Shown here one piece after another: positions 55,694 through 64,000 of a stretch of DNA of 64,000 nt. The stretch is from GCA-2709075 sp038146865. GTDB taxonomy: Bacteria > Pseudomonadota > Alphaproteobacteria > MPNO01 > UBA2964. The notes beneath the pieces are model-generated. The model saw only the letters and a program-made list of their open reading frames with translations, did no database searches and was not told where the DNA came from. The stretch covers positions 124,001-188,000 of the forward strand of contig JAYQSL010000002.1 in NCBI GenBank assembly GCA_038146865.1. The letters run 5' to 3'. Within the stretch, counting starts at the first letter, position 1. Every line of letters starts with the position of its first letter. A program made the position numbers and the translations under genes.

Positions 55694-56011
55694 CTATTTC
55701 CCAACTGGAACAGATGGCAGAGAGGATCCGGATGGCCCGGAGGGTTGATTAGTTTTCACTGGTTGATCGACAATAGAGCGTTTTTCTTGTCCGTTTCCAG
55801 CAATAATCGCTAAAATTAGGCTAGTCGAAATGAAACACGCCGCAAGAATACCAGTCCAACGGGTCAAAAGATTTCCGGCTCCTCGCGCGGATACCAACCC
55901 ATCTGAGCTGCCGCCAATACCTAGCGCTCCACCCTCACTTCGTTGCAATAACACAAGTAACACGAGACCGAGCGCTAAAAACACGTGGATCAGAAGTAAA
56001 ACCGTTTGCAT
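55694..56011 (-). CDS. secG: Preprotein translocase subunit SecG
   Basis: A 105-residue membrane protein with two helices, LLLIHVFLALGLVLLVLLQ and ILAACFISTSLILAIIAG. The cytoplasmic loop between them, RSEGGALGIGGSSDGLVSARGAGNLLTR-like, is the SecG signature. The C-terminal tail is proline- and serine-rich. It assists SecYE. It is placed between tpiA and pyrG as in many proteobacteria. Confidence 0.94.
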   Translation of the reverse strand: MQTVLLLIHVFLALGLVLLVLLQRSEGGALGIGGSSDGLVSARGAGNLLTRWTGILAACFISTSLILAIIAGNGQEKRSIVDQPVKTNQPSGPSGSSLPSVPVGK

Positions 56012-56102
56012 TAATCACTCCTCTCGAAAATCAGAAACAATGATTTGTTTAAATCAATTCCGGACTTTTTGAGCTCTAGTTACTTTTTTTAGTAACCAAA
56101 TT

Positions 56103-56856
56103 TCAACATAGATCTCCCGTGCAGGCGCAGATTGACCAAAAGTCATCTACTTTCAGACTCGCCCCACCGATTAAGCCTCCGTTTACATTCTCGATTGACA
56201 ATATATCTTTGGCGTTTTGGGGGTTCATGGACCCGCCATAGAGGATGCGGACTTCCGAGGGGTTTTCCACTGATCTAGCTAGACATGTTCTTATTGTGAG
56301 GTGCGCTTCAGCAATCTCATCAAAGGTAGGAGTAAGCCCTGTTCCAATTGCCCATACTGGCTCATAAGCAATAGTTAGCTCCTGAGAACTTAACCTTTCC
56401 GGGACAGAGCCATTAATTTGTTCAGAGATCCGCGCCAAAGTCTCCCCGGAATTACGTTCTTCAGAAGTCTCGCCCACACAAATAATTACGTTTAACCCAG
56501 CGGAGATTGCTGCCAACGCTTTCTCTTTTATTAATGAATTGCCCTCACCGTACGCCGAACGTCTTTCTGAATGACCCAGAATAACATATTGACAACCGAC
56601 ATCTCTGAGCATGTCGCAGCTGATATCTCCCGTGTACGCTCCAGCTGATGCGGAGTGACAATCTTGAGCACCGAGATACAAATTCTCAGAGAGATTATCT
56701 CTTACCGTCGGTATGCTTATAAATGAAGGGCATAAAAGAACGTCGCACGTTTTTTCTTGTGCTTCCTGATATCTTTTTGATAACTCTGAAGCAAAACACT
56801 GCAGCCTCTTCCGTCATCAAGTTCATTTTCCAATTACCAGCTATAAGGGGGATCAT
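56103..56856 (-). CDS. tpiA: Triosephosphate isomerase, frameshifted
   Basis: The N-terminus (ATG 56856) reads MIPLIAGNWKMNLMTEEAAV, with the catalytic lysine of GNWKMN. Removing one base from the AAAA at 56793-56796 (TTTT in the gene) gives VFASELSKRYQEAQEKTCDVLLCPSF and runs into the second frame. That frame has the catalytic histidine in ILGHSERR, the glutamate in IAYEPVWAIGTG and LYGGSMNPQN. The repaired protein is about 250 residues, normal length. No other copy is in the window and the enzyme is central, so an error in the sequence is likelier than a real break. Confidence 0.93.
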
Positions 56857-57053
56857 TCTGATACCTAACGAAAAATACTTTTGGAAATAACACCTTGCAA
56901 AAAGCCAAGGGATACAGGTATCTAACACAACATATCTTCTAGACAAAGTTAACAAAAAACCAAGATGTATGATAATAAAGTCGTTTTTACGATGAGAAAG
57001 ATCAGCGATCGGCTTTGGCCGCAGTTCAAAATTTTTACCGGGAAGAAAAACAC

Positions 57054-58947
57054 ATGATTGAAGCAATGCGATCTAAGGCGGCCTCCTGGATAGCCAAAAT
57101 TTTGGCTCTATTTCTGATATTGTCTTTTGCTGTCTGGGGCATAGGAGACATGGTGCCAGGTCAGGGTGTGACGCAAACCGTAGCCACGCTTGATGACGTA
57201 AAAATAGAAAAAGACTTAATTGTCAACAAATTACAAAGTTCCGTTAACGTCATGAGGGCTGCGCTGGGGCCCCAGTTTGACAACCGACAAGCCGTCAAAC
57301 TCGGTTTTTTAGAGAGAGCTCTCGACGAGATAATCGATGAAACTCTTCTTCAAAAAGAGCTTGACAATTTAAAACTGGAAGTCGGCGAAAGCACCATCCG
57401 CCGGGCTATTTATGACGACCCGAGATTTAAAGGGACTGGAGGATCTATTGATCGACAGGCATTCCAAAATTACCTCAGACAGGAAGGAATTTCAGAAAGC
57501 CAGTTCATTTCAATTCTTAGAAATCAAATTAGAAAAAACCAGTTGCTCTCAGCATACACCTCTGGAATTGAGGCACCGGACATCCTTGTTGAAAAGCTGA
57601 GCGAATATGGCAGTGAAAAACGAATTGCAGAAATAGTGACAATTCCCTATCGAAAAGCAAGATCTTTCAACCCTCCAGATCCCGAAACCCTGAAAAAATT
57701 CTATCAAGAAAATAAGATCCTTTTTCGGACACCAGAATACCGAGACATAACTGCGATATATCTTGATCCGAAAGAATTCGGAAAAAGCATTACTCCCCCT
57801 TCCGATAAAGTTAGAGAGAACTTTGAGGCCCTCAAAGCATCAGCATCTTTACCAGAGCGAAGAGACTTCTCCCAAATCCTTATTCTGTCCGACAAGAGCT
57901 TAAACCAAGTCCAAAATGGATTTAAAAAAGGAAAAACTTTCGAACAAGTGTCCAAAGACGCAACGGGAAAGCCCCCTCAGGCTCTGGGAGCACTATCGAA
58001 AAATGAAATGCTACCGACAATTGCTGAAGCGGCATTCAAACTAAAACTTAATGAAGTCACTAAGCCAATAAAAACCGCTCTTGGGTGGCATATACTTAGA
58101 TTAAACAAAGTTGAGGCTGCCCGAATAGCAACGCTCGAGGATCTCCGACCTAAAATCATAGAGGAATTAAAAAGAGAGATTGCAACCGACGAAATCATCC
58201 AAATTACGGGTCGGATTGATGATAAAATTGCTGCGGGTTTGACGCTTGAAGATGCTGCAAGTGCCGTCGGCATAAACGTTGTAAAATTTAGCCGTGTTGA
58301 CTCAGTAGGCAACACCATGGGCGGCGTCCGGGTAGCAGGTTTTCCAAAATCCCGGCGCTTCCTTGATCTCACAACACAACTGGAACCTGGAGAAAACTCG
58401 GCTATTGAAGAAGCGAACGATGGCAGTTATTTCGTCCTAAGAGTAGATAAGATATACGAGCCTAAAATCCCTGAAATAAAGGATGTTCAAGAACAAGCCA
58501 TCTTTGCCTGGAAACAAAACCAGGTTCAAAAATATGCTTCAGAGCAAGCCACAAAATTATTAGCACTCGCTAAGGTAAAGGGATTGGATCAAGGTAGCAA
58601 AGGCGCAAAACCTCAAATTACGCAAGACCCAACCTTTTACTCGATCAAATCCAAGCCCGGAAACAAAAATTTCAGATGAATTGTCCTCGGCACTTTTCAA
58701 AGCAAAGGAAAATGAGTTGGTTATGGGGCCAAATATCGAGGCTTTTTCGGTTGCAAGGGTGCTCAAAATTATCAAGGTTGACGTCGACCGAAAGTCGGCA
58801 GACTTTGCCGCGACAAAAAAGTCAATCAGCCAAAGTATTTCCCAGGATTTGGTTCGGCAGCTCATCTCCGAGCTTAAAAAAAACTCCGACATAACAATTA
58901 ATCGTCAGGTGTTGCAACGCATTAAAGAAGAGCAATTAGGTGGTTAA
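57054..58947 (+). CDS. ppiD: Peptidylprolyl isomerase PpiD, frameshifted near the C-terminus
   Basis: An inner-membrane periplasmic chaperone. A membrane helix follows the N-terminus (ILALFLILSFAVWGIGD). A SurA-like chaperone domain and a parvulin domain (about 260-370, with ALGALSKNEMLPTIAEAAF and GWHILRLNKVE) come next. The first frame stops at 58679. Removing one A from AAAAA at 58665-58669 continues as KISDELSSALFKAKENE into the second frame, ending at 58947. About 630 residues result, the usual PpiD size. The ATG at 57054 is preferred over the frame opening at 57015. Its stop overlaps the trpE ATG. Confidence 0.9.
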
Positions 58948-60449
58948 TGTACACCTCACCGACATTTGAAGAATTTCTGAAAAAATACAATTCCGGTGTT
59001 TCTCAGGTTATAGCAACCAGTTTAACTGCGGATTTGGAGACACCAGTTTCAGCGATGATGAAACTGGCCAACAATGAACCAAACAGTTTCCTTCTGGAGT
59101 CGGTAGAAGGAGGAGCACATCGGGGACGGTATTCCATAATAGGGTTCGGGCCGGACATCATTTGGCAGTGTAATGGAAATATCGCTAATATTATCTCTAT
59201 AGATGACTTTGGTAATTCCAAGACGTTAAAAAATGAAGAGCCGGCTCTAGAATCTCTTCAAAAACTAATAGAAGACTCACAAATCCCACTACCCGATGAT
59301 TTACCCCCAATGGCAGCGGGCCTTGTTGGGTATCTCGGGTATAATACAGTCTCGTTAATGGAAGACATTCCCTCCTCTAAACCAGATCCAATCGGCACCC
59401 CTGATGGATTGTTTATAAGGCCAAGAATCATGGCCATTTTTGACCTCGTAAAGGATACATTGACAATCGTAACCCCTGTGCGACCTGTTCCGGATATAAG
59501 CGCGGAACAGGCCTGGGAATTGGCCAAAGATAGACTATCAACTTCGGTTAAAAATTTCGGGAAACCTCTCGACCGCCAAATATCCAAAGCGCCAGAAAAA
59601 TCACCTTCTTTGAAACTTGACTCAAACACTTCCAAAGAAAATTTCATTAGAATGGTAGCAAAGGCAAAAGATTATATTCTGGCCGGCGATATTTTTCAGG
59701 TTGTTTTGTCTCAACGATTTAAAGTTCCTTTTAAGCTGCCTCCATTTGCCCTCTACCGTTCATTGAGGCGAACAAATCCCTCGCCTTTTTTATATTATCT
59801 AAATTTTGAAAATTTTTCAGTAGTAGGCTCCAGTCCCGAAATATTAGTGCGTATGAGAGATGGCAAAGTTACTATTCGTCCACTCGCAGGCACAAGAAAA
59901 AGAGGGACAACTCAGGCCGAAGATCAAAAACTTGAAAAAGAATTGCTAGGTGATCAAAAAGAACTTGCGGAACACCTAATGCTGCTTGATTTGGGTCGAA
60001 ATGATGTAGGCCGGGTCGCTAAAATAGGAACGGTTAAGGTCACCGAAAAAATGGTGATCGAGAGGTATTCTCATGTGATGCACATCTCCTCAAATGTTCA
60101 AGGAGAAATAGACGCTAAGAGAGGAGCCATGGAAGCTCTTGCTGCTGGTTTCCCGGCAGGTACGGTCTCAGGTGCACCAAAAATTCGGGCGATGGAAATT
60201 ATTGATGAACTCGAGGTAGAAAAACGCGGGATCTATGCTGGGACTGTCGGATACTTCTCAGCAAATGGAAGTATGGACACCTGTATATTGCTTAGAACCG
60301 CGATTCTGAAAGATGGTATTATGTACGTTCAAGCAGGAGCCGGAGTTGTAGCTGACAGTGTTGCAGAAGCGGAATACCAAGAGTGCCTAAACAAGGCCGC
60401 GGCAGTCATTCGATCAGCAGAGGAGGCTCACAAATATATCAATGAATGA
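58947..60449 (+). CDS. trpE: Anthranilate synthase component I
   Basis: A 500-residue chorismate-using enzyme. The N-terminal part includes LLESVEGGAHRGRYSIIGF, the tryptophan feedback site region. The C-terminal catalytic domain has SPEILVRMRDGKVTIRPLAGT, LDLGRNDVGRVAKIG and PAGTVSGAPKIRAMEII. It overlaps the ppiD stop by one base, so the two are co-translated. TrpG, its amidotransferase partner, begins 275 bases downstream after an AT-rich gap with no leader peptide that I can see. Confidence 0.97.
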   Translation: MYTSPTFEEFLKKYNSGVSQVIATSLTADLETPVSAMMKLANNEPNSFLLESVEGGAHRGRYSIIGFGPDIIWQCNGNIANIISIDDFGNSKTLKNEEPALESLQKLIEDSQIPLPDDLPPMAAGLVGYLGYNTVSLMEDIPSSKPDPIGTPDGLFIRPRIMAIFDLVKDTLTIVTPVRPVPDISAEQAWELAKDRLSTSVKNFGKPLDRQISKAPEKSPSLKLDSNTSKENFIRMVAKAKDYILAGDIFQVVLSQRFKVPFKLPPFALYRSLRRTNPSPFLYYLNFENFSVVGSSPEILVRMRDGKVTIRPLAGTRKRGTTQAEDQKLEKELLGDQKELAEHLMLLDLGRNDVGRVAKIGTVKVTEKMVIERYSHVMHISSNVQGEIDAKRGAMEALAAGFPAGTVSGAPKIRAMEIIDELEVEKRGIYAGTVGYFSANGSMDTCILLRTAILKDGIMYVQAGAGVVADSVAEAEYQECLNKAAAVIRSAEEAHKYINE

Positions 60450-60724
60450 GATTCCGATCTTTCATGGCCAGGCCGAGTAAAAACTATAATAAATTGATCA
60501 AAAATTCTCAGTTTTGAGATTTGGTCCAGGCATAATTTGAGTAATATCAGAACTGAAGCTACCCTCGCTGAGGTTTATTAAAGCCAATTAAACTTGGAAA
60601 AGATAAAGGCAATCGAGTAATAGAAAAATCAAAATTAAAAAGCCTCTAAATAAATGTGCTAGTGAGAAACTGGTGAAAGTTTAATCGCTCAGGATACTTA
60701 AAAAAAATTGAAGATCTGCCAACC

Positions 60725-61312
60725 ATGCTTCTGATTATCGATAATTATGACAGTTTTACCTACAATCTCGTCCACTATCTTGGAGAACTTGGTGAAGACA
60801 CAATTGTGAAAAGAAACGATTGTATTCGGGTAGAGGATGCACTGGAAATGGGGGCCAATGGCATCGTCTTGTCTCCTGGGCCTTGTACGCCTGACAAAGC
60901 GGGGATTTGTCTAGAACTAATAAAAAGGGCTTCAGGACAAGCTCCTATCCTGGGAGTTTGTCTTGGGCACCAATCAATAGCTCAGGCATTCGGAGCTAAG
61001 ATCATACGCGCGAATACTCCAATGCATGGAAAGCCAAGTTTCATTACCCATAAAAATCGCGGAATCTTTCAAGGATTGCCGGCTAATTTTAAAGCGATTA
61101 GATATCATTCTTTAGTTGTAGACCCAACGACCCTACCAAAAACACTGGAGGTCTCGGCAGTATCGGAGAATAAAGTCATAATGGGGATTGCCCATACAAA
61201 ACACCCCACATTTGGTGTACAGTTTCATCCAGAGAGTATAGACACTGAATCTGGCCATTTACTTCTCTCGAATTTTATAGCCGAGACCAAGAATTGGAGT
61301 ATAAGCCGATGA
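60725..61312 (+). CDS. trpG: Anthranilate synthase component II, glutamine amidotransferase
   Basis: A 195-residue class I glutamine amidotransferase. The oxyanion region is SPGPCTPDKAG, the nucleophile is in GVCLGHQSIAQAFG, and the histidine/glutamate pair is in GVQFHPESIDTESG. It supplies ammonia to TrpE; a para-aminobenzoate role (PabA) is possible because such proteins are often shared. Its stop overlaps the trpD start (ATGA). Confidence 0.96.
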   Translation: MLLIIDNYDSFTYNLVHYLGELGEDTIVKRNDCIRVEDALEMGANGIVLSPGPCTPDKAGICLELIKRASGQAPILGVCLGHQSIAQAFGAKIIRANTPMHGKPSFITHKNRGIFQGLPANFKAIRYHSLVVDPTTLPKTLEVSAVSENKVIMGIAHTKHPTFGVQFHPESIDTESGHLLLSNFIAETKNWSISR

Positions 61313-62346
61313 TCGCCAAAGATGATGGAATAAAACCGCTTCTGGCAAAAACCGCTGATGGCTTGCCACTCAGCAGTAAGGAGGCGGAAACTGCTTTTGA
61401 AATGATTATGTCCGGAAATGCGACCCCAGCGCAAATCGGCGCCTTTCTCATGGCTCTTAGGGTGCGCGGAGAGACAATTGATGAGATCTTCGCAGCAGCA
61501 AAAGTAATGCGCTTGAAGGCGACAAAGATTTCCGCTCCTGAAACTTCAATTGATATAGTTGGTACGGGGGGCGATGGATTCGGTACCCTTAATATTTCTA
61601 CAGGAGCCGCTCTCGTGGTGGCTGCTTGTGGCGTACCGGTCGCCAAGCACGGGAACAGAGCTTTATCATCACGCTCCGGGGCGGCAGACGTTCTTACTGC
61701 ACTTGGAGTAAATATTGAGTGCGAGATGCACCTTATAGAGGAGTCAATAAACCAAGCCGGTTTTGGTTTCATGATGGCACCCCGTCATCACAGTGCGACG
61801 CGCCACGTAGCAGGTCCCCGAGTCGAACTGGCAACAAGAACAATTTTCAATGTTCTGGGCCCCTTATCGAACCCAGCAGGAGTGAAGAGATTGCTGGTGG
61901 GTGTATTCGCCAAAAAATGGGTTGAACCAATGGCACATGTATTAGGGAAACTTGGCGCTGAAAAAGCTTGGGTAGTGCATGGTTCAGACGGCCTAGACGA
62001 AATGACCCTTAGTGGACCGACTTATGTCGCAGAGTATAAAAACGGATCAGTTAATACATTCGAATGTTCGCCCGGAGATGCCGGCTTAAGGGAGGCCCCT
62101 ATTAAGAGTGTGCAGGGTGGAGATGCCGCCTATAACGCGGACGCATTGACAAAATTACTCAACGGGGAACACAGTCCTTACAGAGACATCGTTTGTTACA
62201 CGGCAGCTGGAGCACTTATCGTGGCAGGGGTGGTCAACCAGCTCAGCGAGGGAGTGGAGATCGCTCAAAGAGCAATTGACGAGGGGCGCGCAAAGAAAAT
62301 ACTGCAACTTCTTGTCGAAATTACGAATAAAAGAGCGAGTGCATAA
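61309..62346 (+). CDS. trpD: Anthranilate phosphoribosyltransferase
   Basis: A 345-residue enzyme joining anthranilate to phosphoribosyl pyrophosphate. VGTGGDGFGTLNIST binds PRPP, KHGNRALSSRSGAADVLTALG lines the active site, and GPLSNPAGVKRLLVGVF is conserved. I start it at the ATG at 61309, which overlaps the trpG stop by four bases. The frame also opens at 61294 (MEYKPM), but that lies inside trpG. Confidence 0.97.
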   Translation: MIAKDDGIKPLLAKTADGLPLSSKEAETAFEMIMSGNATPAQIGAFLMALRVRGETIDEIFAAAKVMRLKATKISAPETSIDIVGTGGDGFGTLNISTGAALVVAACGVPVAKHGNRALSSRSGAADVLTALGVNIECEMHLIEESINQAGFGFMMAPRHHSATRHVAGPRVELATRTIFNVLGPLSNPAGVKRLLVGVFAKKWVEPMAHVLGKLGAEKAWVVHGSDGLDEMTLSGPTYVAEYKNGSVNTFECSPGDAGLREAPIKSVQGGDAAYNADALTKLLNGEHSPYRDIVCYTAAGALIVAGVVNQLSEGVEIAQRAIDEGRAKKILQLLVEITNKRASA

Positions 62347-62353
62347 CGAAAAA

Positions 62354-63160
62354 ATGCCCAATGCTCTAACACAGATATGCGAAGAGAAAAAAGTATATGT
62401 TGAGTCGTGCAAATCTCGTATCCCTGTCTCTTCTTTACAAGAGATGGTCAAAAATGGACCAGAAACCAGGGGTTTTCTCAAAGCATTGTCTCACTCATCC
62501 AGAGATAGCTACGGATTAATTGCAGAAATTAAAAAAGCTTCCCCAAGCGCCGGTCTCATTAGGCAAGGTTTCGATCCTAAAGGTCTCGCCAAGGAATACC
62601 AACTAGGTGGGGCAACGTGCTTGTCAGTGCTTACTGACACCCCATTCTTTCAAGGAGAAGATGAACATTTAATCATAGCCAGGTCGGCGACGGATATCCC
62701 CGTCCTCAGAAAAGACTTTATTATTGACCCCTATCAAGTCATTGAAGCTCGCGCGATCGGGGCTGATTGTATCCTTTTGATAATGGCCCAGCTTGATATT
62801 GGCCTTGCCAGCGAATTGGAGGCGCTTGCGCTGGAACTCGGGATGGACGTACTGATCGAAATTCACTCTGCAGAGGAATTAAATCAGGCTATGAAACTGA
62901 AGTCGCGTCTAATAGGAATTAATAACCGCAACCTAAAAACACTCAAAACCGACATCCGCACTACGGTTCAATTGGCACCAATGGTGCCTTCAGATTACCT
63001 CCTAGTTTGCGAGAGCGGTCTTAAAACCGCTTCAGACCTTGCCTTAATGGCCAAATCAGGACCTCGTTGCTTTTTAATTGGTGAGGCACTTATGTCCCAG
63101 TCTGATGTGCAAGCCGCAGTGAAAAAGATTTTGGCTAATCCCTATAAAAATGGACAATAG
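62354..63160 (+). CDS. trpC: Indole-3-glycerol phosphate synthase
   Basis: A 268-residue TIM-barrel enzyme. IAEIKKASPSAGLIR is the N-terminal catalytic signature, LRKDFIIDPYQVIEARAIGAD and IGINNRNLKTL hold active-site residues, and CESGLKTASDL binds phosphate. The ATG at 62354 is chosen over the open frame from 62276, which overlaps trpD. It begins seven bases after trpD and overlaps the frame of moaC only if the earlier moaC start is used. Confidence 0.96.
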   Translation: MPNALTQICEEKKVYVESCKSRIPVSSLQEMVKNGPETRGFLKALSHSSRDSYGLIAEIKKASPSAGLIRQGFDPKGLAKEYQLGGATCLSVLTDTPFFQGEDEHLIIARSATDIPVLRKDFIIDPYQVIEARAIGADCILLIMAQLDIGLASELEALALELGMDVLIEIHSAEELNQAMKLKSRLIGINNRNLKTLKTDIRTTVQLAPMVPSDYLLVCESGLKTASDLALMAKSGPRCFLIGEALMSQSDVQAAVKKILANPYKNGQ

Positions 63161-63164
63161 CTTA

Positions 63165-63647
63165 ATGATCCAAAAACTGACTCACATTGATGCGGATGGC
63201 GAGGCCAAAATGGTCGATGTCTCTGAGAAAAAAGAGACAGAAAGAGTAGCTATTGCCATTGGAAAAATTACGATGAAGCCTGAAACCCTTAATCTTATTC
63301 AACAAGGCAAAGTAAAAAAAGGCGATGCTCTCTCAGTCGCGCGGCTGGCCGGTATAATGGGGGCAAAAAAAACTTCAGATCTTATCCCTCTTTGTCATCC
63401 CTTGGCACTAAATGCGATAGAAGTAGAGCTCTCTCCAAAACTAACCGACAACTCGATCGAAATAAGAGCATCCTGCAAAGTAAAAGGGCGCACTGGAGTT
63501 GAGATGGAGGCACTGAGTGCCGTATCCATCGCGGCCCTTACAATCTATGACATGTGCAAAGCAGTTGATAGGGAAATGACCATAGGGAATATCCGTCTGA
63601 TAAAAAAGACGGGGGGAAAATCTGGTTTTTTTAAAGCTGATGCCTGA
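63165..63647 (+). CDS. moaC: Cyclic pyranopterin monophosphate synthase MoaC
   Basis: A 160-residue enzyme of molybdenum cofactor synthesis that makes cyclic pyranopterin monophosphate. LTHIDADGEAKMVDVSEK opens the protein, LIPLCHPLAL and the glycine/lysine-rich TGVEMEALSAVSIAALTIYDM and AVDREMTIG segments form the active site, and KKTGGKSG ends it. The ATG at 63165 matches relatives; one at 63150 inside trpC is an alternative. It overlaps moeA by eight bases. Confidence 0.95.
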   Translation: MIQKLTHIDADGEAKMVDVSEKKETERVAIAIGKITMKPETLNLIQQGKVKKGDALSVARLAGIMGAKKTSDLIPLCHPLALNAIEVELSPKLTDNSIEIRASCKVKGRTGVEMEALSAVSIAALTIYDMCKAVDREMTIGNIRLIKKTGGKSGFFKADA

Positions 63648-64000
63648 ACTTCTTCCAGTCAAACAGGCGAAAGACCGCATTTGTAATGCGATGCCTCTTT
63701 TACCCATTGAACAGATACCATTAACAAAGGCGGTTGGACGGGTGTTAGCAGCCGATGTCATATCTAGGCGCACTCAGCCCCCGTTTGCCGTTTCTGCAAT
63801 GGATGGCTACGCCGTAAAATATAGAGATCTTGTAGCATTACCGAAACGGTTGAGCATTGTAGGTGAAGTGCCAGCAGGAAAGAAATTTGACGGGGCCATT
63901 TCGTCTGGGGAGGCCGTACGTATTTTTACCGGGGCTCGGATTCCTGAAGGCGCCGATACAATCGTTATCCAGGAAAATACCGTTCGCGACGGCAATTCTG
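63640..64000 (+). CDS. moeA: Molybdopterin molybdenumtransferase MoeA, N-terminal part
   Basis: The gene starts at ATG 63640 inside the end of moaC and runs off the right edge. The 120 residues seen begin MPELLPVKQAKDRICNAM and include RTQPPFAVSAMDGYAV, the MoeA signature, then FTGARIPEGADTIVIQEN. MoeA inserts molybdate into adenylylated molybdopterin. With moaC it indicates an organism that makes the cofactor required by the molybdenum hydroxylase at 12783-15152. Confidence 0.95.
   Translation, partial: MPELLPVKQAKDRICNAMPLLPIEQIPLTKAVGRVLAADVISRRTQPPFAVSAMDGYAVKYRDLVALPKRLSIVGEVPAGKKFDGAISSGEAVRIFTGARIPEGADTIVIQENTVRDGNS

Noticed and set aside
1075..58947. Programmed ribosomal frameshifting as a common explanation for the split genes
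   Set aside because: No shared slippery heptamer, the sites differ in sequence, and both directions of shift occur.
60450..60724. Trp attenuator between trpE and trpG
   Set aside because: No leader peptide with tandem tryptophan codons and no competing hairpins with a T-run.
1..64000. CRISPR arrays, insertion sequences, prophage or attachment sites
   Set aside because: No regularly spaced repeats, transposase, integrase or phage structural genes were seen on either strand, and the single tRNA gene has no flanking duplicate of its 3' end.

Overview
The window is a 64 kb piece of an alphaproteobacterial chromosome of moderate G+C. Three things point there: the run ispDF-pgpA-cinA / ratA-lipA-lpdA-pdhC-pdhB-pdhA-ftsB-eno-kdsA-pyrG-secG-tpiA / ppiD-trpE / trpGDC-moaC-moeA; the ntrB-ntrC-ntrY-ntrX-trkA-dat-HAD-hfq-hflX block; and a pyruvate dehydrogenase E1-beta with its own N-terminal lipoyl domain. 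From recall, this gene order resembles Rhodospirillales-like or marine alphaproteobacteria. There is no rRNA in the window, so genus is not assignable.

Layout. 1-18 kb is accessory or catabolic: the end of a Rieske ring-hydroxylating dioxygenase operon, a LigB-LigA fused extradiol dioxygenase with an unrecognised 113-aa partner, a DUF952 protein with gluQ, a TauE-type exporter, a RadD-like helicase, an SDR, a long repeat-bearing flagellin, a YqaA-type membrane protein and tRNA-Ser(UGA). It ends with a minus-strand run of pterin carbinolamine dehydratase, formyltetrahydrofolate-hydrolase-like protein, AhpD-like protein, orphan molybdenum hydroxylase large subunit and amidase, facing a kynurenine-formamidase-like esterase. 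18-29 kb holds an Atm1-type ABC exporter, envelope genes (MltB, RlpA, DD-carboxypeptidase) and a plus-strand run tmk-holB-metG-tatD-MBL-mazG. 29-42 kb is the minus-strand hfq/hflX/trkA/ntr/dusB block. 42-57 kb carries isoprenoid, phospholipid, lipoate, pyruvate dehydrogenase, glycolysis, KDO and CTP genes. 57-64 kb carries ppiD, the trp genes and molybdenum cofactor genes running off the right edge.

The genes cooperate in recognisable ways. LipA and Lpd serve the PDH complex, with PdhB and PdhC both carrying lipoyl domains. NtrBC and NtrYX form two nitrogen/redox two-component systems. TrpEGDC carry chorismate towards indole-glycerol phosphate. MoaC and MoeA make the cofactor needed by enzymes such as the molybdenum hydroxylase at 12.8-15.2 kb.

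The most conspicuous structural fact is that eight otherwise well-conserved genes (ligB-like, tauE-like, flagellin, metG, hflX, trkA, tpiA, ppiD) are each split by a single-base frameshift, most at or beside short homopolymers. Since metG and tpiA should be indispensable, the simplest reading is uncorrected sequencing or assembly error; read-level evidence would settle it. I see no CRISPR array, insertion sequence, prophage or attachment site. The best candidate for an undescribed system is the pterin/formyl/molybdenum-hydroxylase/amidase gene run at 11.3-18.1 kb.
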